The translations under genes and the position numbers were made by a program. From Marinobacter qingdaonensis (GTDB lineage Bacteria > Pseudomonadota > Gammaproteobacteria > Pseudomonadales > Oleiphilaceae), in the NCBI RefSeq assembly GCF_034555935.1, contig NZ_JAYDCJ010000001.1, positions 124,001 to 188,000 of the forward strand: a stretch of 64,000 bases of DNA. Reading direction: 5' to 3'. A model generated the notes under the pieces. The model worked only from the letters and a program-made list of their open reading frames with translations. It made no database searches and had not been told where the DNA came from. Shown here in pieces: positions 58,737 to 64,000 of this stretch. The number at the start of each line of letters is the position of its first letter. Position 1 is the first letter of the stretch.

Positions 58737-60146
58737 CTACCCGGTCCGGGCCTCGCCGGCCAGGGCGCCCAACCGGGCCACCGCCTGCTCGATGCGCTCG
58801 GTCCAGGGGTGGGCGCAGTTCAGGCGCAGGCAGTTGTCGTATTTGTTGGTGGTGGAGAACATCAGCCCCGGCGCCACGTTGATCTGCTCCGCCCTTGCCC
58901 GCTGGTACACCTGGGTGCCGGAAAACCCGTCCGGCAACTGCACCCAGAGCACAAAGCCGCCCTGGGGCCGACTGACCGCCGTGCCTTCCGGGAACGCCCG
59001 GGTGATGGCGGCGCGCATCCGCTCGGTGGCCTCGCGGTAGTTCTGGCGGGCGGTGCGCAGGTAACGGTCGTAACTGCCCTGCTCCAGAAAGTGCGCCACC
59101 GCCAGTTGCGGGATCGACGAGGTCGCCAGATTCACGAAGTATTTGTGCTGCCGGGCATTGGCCATGTGCCGGCCGGGCACCATCCAGCCCAGCCGCAGCC
59201 CCGCGGAGATGGTCTTGGAAAAAGAGCTGCAGTAGATGACGTTGTCGGTGCGGTCGAAGGCTTTGGCGGGCCGCGGCCGTTCGCCACTGTGGTACAGATC
59301 GCCGTAGATGTCGTCCTCGATCAGCGGCACATTGGCCGCCGCCAGCATCGACACCAGCTGCTGCTTGCGGTCATCGGGCATGCGCGCGCCCATGGGATTG
59401 CTGTGGTTGGTGACCACCACGCAGGCCTTGATCGGCCACTTGTCCAGCGCCAGTTGCAGGCCTTCGAGGCTGAGCCCGTCCGAGGGATGGGTAGGAATCT
59501 CGATCACCTGCAGCCCCACCACTTCCAGCGCCTGCAGGATGCCAGGAAACGACGGCGTCTCCACCGCCACGATGTCGCCCGGCTGGGTCACCGCCCGCAG
59601 GGCCAGGATGATGGCTTCCTGGGCGCCGTTGGTGGCCAGGACATCGTCCGGGGCGATGGGCACCCCCAGGGTCGCCATGCGCTGGGCAATCTGGCGCCGG
59701 AACGACTCCTTGCCGGGAAAGGCGTAGTCCAGGGTTTCCAGACCGCGCCGGGCGGCCCAGAGCGTGCTTTGCTGGATCTGCCGCAGCGGCAGGTAATCCG
59801 GGTGCGGTATGGCGGTGGCCAGGGGCACCATGCGTTTCTGCTCGTCGGCGCACAGGTCCAGGGTCATTTCCCGCGCCGTCACCGGCACCGGCTTGGCCCG
59901 GTGCTTCTGCATCACCGGCTCCGGGGCATCCGGGGCCGGCAGGCGCACGAAATAGCCACTGCGTTCCCGCGCGTCCAGGTACCCCCGCCCTTCCAGGGTC
60001 TGGTGGGCCTGCAGCACCGTGGAGATGCTCACGCCAAACTGCCGGCTCAGCACCCGGACACCGGGCAAGCGGTCGCCATCCCGGTAGACCCCTTCCTGAA
60101 TCAGTCCCTGTAACTGGTCCGCCACCTGATTGTAGAGAACGCCCAT
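58737..60146 (-). CDS. MocR-family regulator (GntR HTH plus aminotransferase domain)
   Basis: A 469-residue fusion. Residues about 1-68 form a GntR winged helix (QGLIQEGVYRDGDRLPGVRV then LSRQFGVSISTVLQAHQTLE). The rest is a type-I aminotransferase-like domain with the PLP lysine K311 in CSSFSKTISAGLRLGW and the Asp in EDDIYGDLYH. Such proteins use PLP or an amino-acid adduct as effector, and regulate rather than transaminate. It is divergent from phzF; the spacer carries three copies of a 10-base operator-like element. Confidence 0.93.
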   Translation of the reverse strand: MGVLYNQVADQLQGLIQEGVYRDGDRLPGVRVLSRQFGVSISTVLQAHQTLEGRGYLDARERSGYFVRLPAPDAPEPVMQKHRAKPVPVTAREMTLDLCADEQKRMVPLATAIPHPDYLPLRQIQQSTLWAARRGLETLDYAFPGKESFRRQIAQRMATLGVPIAPDDVLATNGAQEAIILALRAVTQPGDIVAVETPSFPGILQALEVVGLQVIEIPTHPSDGLSLEGLQLALDKWPIKACVVVTNHSNPMGARMPDDRKQQLVSMLAAANVPLIEDDIYGDLYHSGERPRPAKAFDRTDNVIYCSSFSKTISAGLRLGWMVPGRHMANARQHKYFVNLATSSIPQLAVAHFLEQGSYDRYLRTARQNYREATERMRAAITRAFPEGTAVSRPQGGFVLWVQLPDGFSGTQVYQRARAEQINVAPGLMFSTTNKYDNCLRLNCAHPWTERIEQAVARLGALAGEARTG

Positions 60147-60220
60147 GCTGCCACCTCGTGCCCGCGCGTGGTATCGGATAATCTTGAGGACTCTATTGCA
60201 CCAGAATTCACGCCAGGGGC

Positions 60221-60283
60221 ACCGGTACAGTCCGCCAGTAACCGAACCGGTACAGATACCCTGAAACCAATTCTGTACCGGTT
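60221..60283. promoter_or_regulatory. MocR operator cluster in the mocR-phzF spacer
   Basis: ACCGGTACAG occurs at 60221-60230 and again at 60246-60255. AACCGGTACAGA (60245-60256) forms a perfect 12-base inverted repeat with TCTGTACCGGTT (60272-60283), so there are two direct and one inverted copy within 63 bases. MocR regulators such as GabR and PdxR bind repeated sites of this kind in divergent spacers. Confidence 0.75.
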
Positions 60284-60394
60284 CAAAAACAGAATAGCTG
60301 AATCTGTTATGCGTGTCGTCGGTGCCCCAGACTGTGATCAGGCACCGACATCCCGATGCCCGTCAACTCAGCGCTTCGACACAGGAGAACCCTC

Positions 60395-61198
60395 ATGACC
60401 TACCCGATCTATCAGGTGGACGCGTTTACCGACCGGGTGTTCGGCGGCAACCCCGCGGCCGTCATGCCCCTGGAGCAGTGGCTGCCAGACGCCACCCTGC
60501 TGGCCCTGGCGATGGAGAACCACCTGTCGGAGACCGCGTTCCTGGTTCGACTGCCCGAGTCGTCCGACGCCGATTATCACATCCGCTGGTTCACCCCGGG
60601 CATCGAGGTGCCCCTGTGCGGCCACGCGACCCTGGCCAGCGCCTGGGTGCTGTTCAACAAACTGGGCTGGTCCGGCGACCGGGTCCGCTTCCAGTCCAAG
60701 AGCGGGCCACTCGGCGTGAGCAAACGGGCGGACGGCTGGCTGGAACTGGACTTCCCCAACCTCGCCTTCGAACCGACGCAGACCCCCGCCCTGATTACCG
60801 AAGCCCTGCCGGGCGCCCCCGAGACCGCGTTTTTCGTGCCCAACGACACCAACTACATGCTGGTGCTGGCGGACGAAGCGGCGGTGCGGGCGGCCCAGCC
60901 CGACCTGCGCAAGCTCAAGGAGCTGGGCAACCAGGGCCTGATCGTCACCGCCCTGGGTGAGGACTGTGACTTCGTCAGCCGTTATTTCGCCCCCGGCGCC
61001 GGCATCGACGAAGACCCGGTAACCGGCTCCATCCACAGCGTCATGGTGCCCTATTGGGCCGAGCGGCTCGGCAAGACCGAGCTGGACGCGCGCCAGGTGT
61101 CCCAGCGCGGCGGCGTGCTGCGCTGCGAACTGCGCGGCGACCGGGTCGCCATCGCCGGACAGGCGGCGTTTTTCATGGAGGGCACCGTGCACCTGTAA
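60395..61198 (+). CDS. PhzF-family isomerase/epimerase-like protein
   Basis: A 267-residue protein of the PhzF/DapF fold. MTYPIYQVDAFTDRVFGGNP is the typical start, with the catalytic Glu expected in ENHLSETAFL, GHATLASAWVLF in the first half, and FAPGAGIDEDPVTGSIHSVM in the second. ATG at 60395 is chosen because AGGAG lies 7 bases upstream. No phenazine genes are nearby, so phenazine synthesis is not implied. It is probably controlled by the divergent MocR protein. Substrate unknown. Confidence 0.92.
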   Translation: MTYPIYQVDAFTDRVFGGNPAAVMPLEQWLPDATLLALAMENHLSETAFLVRLPESSDADYHIRWFTPGIEVPLCGHATLASAWVLFNKLGWSGDRVRFQSKSGPLGVSKRADGWLELDFPNLAFEPTQTPALITEALPGAPETAFFVPNDTNYMLVLADEAAVRAAQPDLRKLKELGNQGLIVTALGEDCDFVSRYFAPGAGIDEDPVTGSIHSVMVPYWAERLGKTELDARQVSQRGGVLRCELRGDRVAIAGQAAFFMEGTVHL

Positions 61199-61221
61199 AT
61201 GGCTGGCCAGGGCCACAGGAA

Positions 61222-61259
61222 AACCCGGCGCGGGCAACCCGAGTGCCGGGTTCACTTTT
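61222..61259 (+). terminator. Likely terminator after phzF
   Basis: AACCCGGC and GCCGGGTT form an 8-base-pair stem with a 15-base loop, followed by CACTTTT, 23 bases past the phzF stop. Confidence 0.5.
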
Positions 61260-61285
61260 GAACGGCCTTGCCCAGCACGTATAAT
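61258..61285 (+). promoter_or_regulatory. Promoter of the yhiN-like gene
   Basis: TTGAAC, a 16-base spacer and TATAAT with a GC-rich discriminator lie just ahead of the yhiN-like start. Transcription would begin near 61292, leaving a very short leader. Confidence 0.65.
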
Positions 61286-61309
61286 GCGCCGCTCAATTCC
61301 TCCAGTTGC

Positions 61310-62338
61310 ATGGCCATGGCTTCGGACTACGACGTAATTATCATCGGCGCGGGCGCCGCCGGCCTCATGTGCGCCGCCACCGCCGGTTACCGGGGCCGGA
61401 AGGTGCTGGTCATCGACCACGCCAACAAGGCGGGCAAGAAGATTCTCATGTCCGGCGGTGGCCGCTGCAATTTCACCAACCTGAACAGCACCCCGGCCAA
61501 CTTCCTGTCCGATAACCCGCATTACTGCATTTCGGCGTTGAAGCGCTACACGCCGCAGGATTTTCTGGAACTGGTCGAGCGTCACGGCGTCGAGCACGAG
61601 GAAAAGGCCGCCGGCCAGCTGTTCTGCCGGGACAGCGCCAAGGACATTCTTAATGTTCTGCTTACCGAGTGCGAATGGGCCGACGCCGAAATCCGGCTTA
61701 AGACATCCGTGACCGGGGTCACAGGCACCGACACCGGCTACCGGGTCACCACCAGCGCCGGTACCCTGACCTGCCAATCCCTGGTGGTGGCCTGCGGCGG
61801 CCTGTCCATTCCCACCATGGGCGCCACCGGCTTCGGTTACGAACTGGCGAAACAGTTCGGGCTGACCGTGTTGCCGACCCGGGCCGGCCTCGTGCCCTTC
61901 ACCCTGCACCCGGAGCTGAAAGAACAGCTGGCGCCGCTGTCCGGGGTGAGCTGTCCGGTGGATGTGACCTGCAACAAGCAGCATTTCCGCGAGCCCATGC
62001 TGGTGACCCATCGCGGGCTCAGTGGTCCATCGATGCTGCAGATCTCCAGCTTCTGGCAGCCGGGGGACACCCTGTCAATCGACCTGCTGCCAAGCCAGCG
62101 CATCCATGAAGACCTGCAGACCCTGCGCCGGGACAAACCCCAGGCCACCGTGGCCCAGTACCTCGGCCAGTACCTGCCCAAGCGCTTCGCCCAGGCCTAC
62201 AACGACCTGCACGGCTGGACCGGCCCGCTGCAGGGCTACAAGAACAGCGATCTGGAACGGGTGGCCGAGACGCTCGGCCAGTGGCAGATCAAACCCGCCG
62301 GCACCGAGGGCTACCGAACTGTCGTATTCCGAACATAA
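61310..62338 (+). pseudogene. YhiN/HI0933-family flavoprotein, C-terminally truncated
   Basis: A 342-residue remnant of an FAD-dependent protein of the HI0933/YhiN (BaiN-like) family. The FAD motif DVIIIGAGAAGLMCAATAGY and the family motif KILMSGGGRCNFTN are intact. Family members run on for about 50 more residues after EGYRT, with a conserved ending that completes the FAD site (GExxDVxGxxGGYNxQ type). Here the frame reads EGYRTVVFRT and stops. From that point base composition drops to AT-rich, so the end was replaced by foreign DNA. The ATG at 61310 or 61316 may be the start. The product is probably non-functional unless a full copy exists elsewhere. Confidence 0.8.
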
Positions 62339-64000
62339 ACTTGTTGTCATTTTTTGGCTAACCGCTTCCCGTAGCCTAGATTTGGTTGATAGCTGTGCCC
62401 CTGACACGGTGATTTTTGACCGAGGAAGAAATGACAATGAGAGCTCATCTAAAGCTCATAAAGACTGACAACTACCACTGGATTGAACTAGAAAAAAGTG
62501 GGGCCCCGCCCAGAGTCATTGGCAAAAAATATTTGAAGAGCGTCGAAGGCTTCGGTCAGTTGATCGGCGAAATTATCACCTACAACCTAGGCAAGTCAGA
62601 GCACACCATAACCACTTGGATTTCACGAGTAATAAGGCTCCTCAGTCTCTGCTCAAAAGAGCACGAAATCAGAACAACCCCCAACACAAATAGCGAGTGG
62701 GAGTACTTCGTCCATTCGTTGTACGTAACGTGTATCGCCAGCCGAGAACAAGAAGCCTCTGTAGAAACTCGGGCGTGGTTATGGAACAACAATGTGAAGC
62801 CTTTTCTGGAATGGCTCCAAGCACGAGACTTTATTCCGCTCGATGTCATTCTGCCCAGAGCAAAACGGGTACAGGCTCCTGGGAATTTGAGGTCTTTTCA
62901 GGTAACACTCATCGACAACTGGAAGCCAGAAGAAATTGCGCCAAGTACTTTTCAGGCCTCGCTGTTATGTGAAATCAATATACAACGAACAGATCAACAA
63001 TACCTGGACGAACTGCACTACGAGTTGGATCGACGAGCAACACTGCTCCATTCCTGTTTGCTCAGGTATTGGCAGTCTATTAAGGCGCACTACAACTTTG
63101 GCAAGCGTCTTACAGGATCAGCAACTCCAGAAGGAGTTGACGAAGCCCTAGAAAATCTATCAAGGATAACAACTCCAAGCCGTAGAAACCCAACTCACCA
63201 CCCTTTAAAACCAGACACCGAAGAAAAACTACAACTCTTGCTCGCTTACATGAAACCAAGAGGCTTGTTTTTCTTTTGCAAAGAAAGGGGCTGCATGCCG
63301 GCCAAAAACACCATTTATCGCTGCTTTCCCTTTTTGGAATCAATCCTGCCTATATTTGATGCTGACGCCCTCCCACCGTGGCAAAAAACAGCGATGTCAT
63401 CACACCGCCTCAACTGGCTACTAGGATACCTAGACTCGCGGGACGTGGCGGCCTTAATTGCTTTTTTGATTTTGTTAAACCCGAGCTGGAATTTCACCCC
63501 ACTTCTAGAAGCCAAGGTGCGGAGTAACGGCGGGAAAAGCTGGCTTGAGATGAGCGAAGGCAGCGTACGGTTTAGCGTAGATAAAAAAAGGGCTCGGAGC
63601 AGAAAATATTCTGCTTTGTGTGACACCTCGCGAGAAATACTGCATTTTTTAGTAGAAACCAATCACTCACGCTCTCGCTTTATGCCACCACATTTAATAG
63701 ACGCATTATTCGTGAGGTGTAATGCTCTTTACGGCTGGGGCGTACCTGGCGTCCACGGAATGGTTACTCATCTATCGGACTCTAGTGCAAAAACGAAATT
63801 TAAGGTAGCGAACTATTATCCCAAGCTTGAGAAAGCCGGCATCACCCAAGCTCTGTCATTTTCAACGATTAGAACAACCATGGGGGTTCTCGAATGGTTT
63901 AAAACCGGGTCTGTAAAGTCAGTAGCAATGAAGCTAGGCAATTCGAACCGAGTCGCAATGAAGCACTATTTACCTGAGCCGCTCATCAATGCTTTTAACA
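62314..64000. mobile_element. Left end of an integrated element inserted in yhiN
   Basis: The host gene is conserved up to about 62314 and then gives way to AT-rich DNA that carries a large recombinase-like ORF reading away from the junction. The right end is outside the window. The boundary sequence begins near TGTCGTATTCC. No direct repeat can be checked, because the other end is missing. Confidence 0.65.
62431..64000 (+). CDS. Large tyrosine-recombinase-like protein, partial (runs off window)
   Basis: An open frame of at least 523 codons from ATG at 62431 (or 62437, both behind GAGGAAG) to the window edge, with no stop. The C-terminal part has the features of a tyrosine recombinase: FSTIRTTMGVLEWF (R481) fits the box-II Arg, and KLGNSNRVAMKHYLPEP fits the final box with Y513 as the likely nucleophile. 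The usual box-I Arg is not evident: the corresponding NPSWNFTPLLEA has no Arg. The N-terminal 350 residues match nothing I recognise. It is much longer than phage integrases. It is probably the first recombinase of the element that split yhiN. Codon use is AT-rich, unlike the backbone. Confidence 0.7.
   Translation, partial: MTMRAHLKLIKTDNYHWIELEKSGAPPRVIGKKYLKSVEGFGQLIGEIITYNLGKSEHTITTWISRVIRLLSLCSKEHEIRTTPNTNSEWEYFVHSLYVTCIASREQEASVETRAWLWNNNVKPFLEWLQARDFIPLDVILPRAKRVQAPGNLRSFQVTLIDNWKPEEIAPSTFQASLLCEINIQRTDQQYLDELHYELDRRATLLHSCLLRYWQSIKAHYNFGKRLTGSATPEGVDEALENLSRITTPSRRNPTHHPLKPDTEEKLQLLLAYMKPRGLFFFCKERGCMPAKNTIYRCFPFLESILPIFDADALPPWQKTAMSSHRLNWLLGYLDSRDVAALIAFLILLNPSWNFTPLLEAKVRSNGGKSWLEMSEGSVRFSVDKKRARSRKYSALCDTSREILHFLVETNHSRSRFMPPHLIDALFVRCNALYGWGVPGVHGMVTHLSDSSAKTKFKVANYYPKLEKAGITQALSFSTIRTTMGVLEWFKTGSVKSVAMKLGNSNRVAMKHYLPEPLINAFN

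Noticed and set aside
62314..64000. A Tn7-like transposon end at yhiN.
   Set aside because: The first gene is recombinase-like rather than a TnsA/TnsB-type protein, no repeated end-binding sites are visible, and the insertion cuts into the gene instead of lying downstream of it.

Overview
The window looks like a chromosome segment of a marine gammaproteobacterium, most probably Marinobacter or a close relative. That is an inference from gene content and order, not from a database search. The supporting blocks are thrS-infC-rpmI-rplT-pheS-pheT-ihfA-merR, pncC-recA with mutS-fdxA, a DUF1329/YCF48/RND-MMPL operon, a TAXI-type TRAP transporter, a BCCT osmolyte carrier and several acyl-CoA enzymes. 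The backbone is GC-rich. Two stretches are clearly AT-rich and look acquired: about 3.78-7.39 kb, and from about 62.31 kb to the right edge.

Layout. 0-3.7 kb: BCCT transporter and a glutamate-synthase-like FMN/Fe-S protein. 3.70-7.39 kb: tRNA-Pro(GGG) followed by a small island (LysR regulator, DadA-type D-amino-acid dehydrogenase, RidA imine deaminase) that ends in a second, decayed copy of the tRNA 3' end. 7.5-14.9 kb: the translation operon, including an infC that starts with AUU. 15-18.8 kb: TRAP permease and its TAXI receptor. 18.9-24 kb: RND-MMPL, YCF48-like and DUF1329 genes. 24.2-31.1 kb: pepN, DUF2797, DUF1315, glpG, a phosphoesterase and nadK. Between DUF1315 and glpG lies what appears to be an unannotated Fur-controlled small RNA. 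31.2-38.4 kb: a coiled-coil protein, fadH, two AraC regulators, tRNA-Asp and a MaoC-like protein. 38.5-43.2 kb: a two-component pair and a Lon-like protease. 43.4-49.3 kb: PilZ, flavodoxin, recA (LexA box), pncC, mutS, fdxA. 49.3-53.1 kb: LysE, an unknown protein, DegV and a PF10118-type protein. 53.3-58.7 kb: permease and acyl-CoA synthetase, divergent from a PAS kinase/FixJ-type regulator pair. 58.7-61.2 kb: a MocR regulator and phzF sharing a palindromic operator region. 61.3-64 kb: a yhiN/HI0933-family flavoprotein cut short at its C-terminus by the left end of an AT-rich element whose first gene is a large tyrosine-recombinase-like protein running off the window.

The most interesting signals are the Fur-box small RNA at about 28.13-28.26 kb (promoter, Fur site, second palindrome, folded RNA and intrinsic terminator with no ORF), the tRNA-Pro island with its flanking repeat, and the element that interrupts yhiN. 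No CRISPR array, rRNA gene or recognisable insertion sequence was seen.
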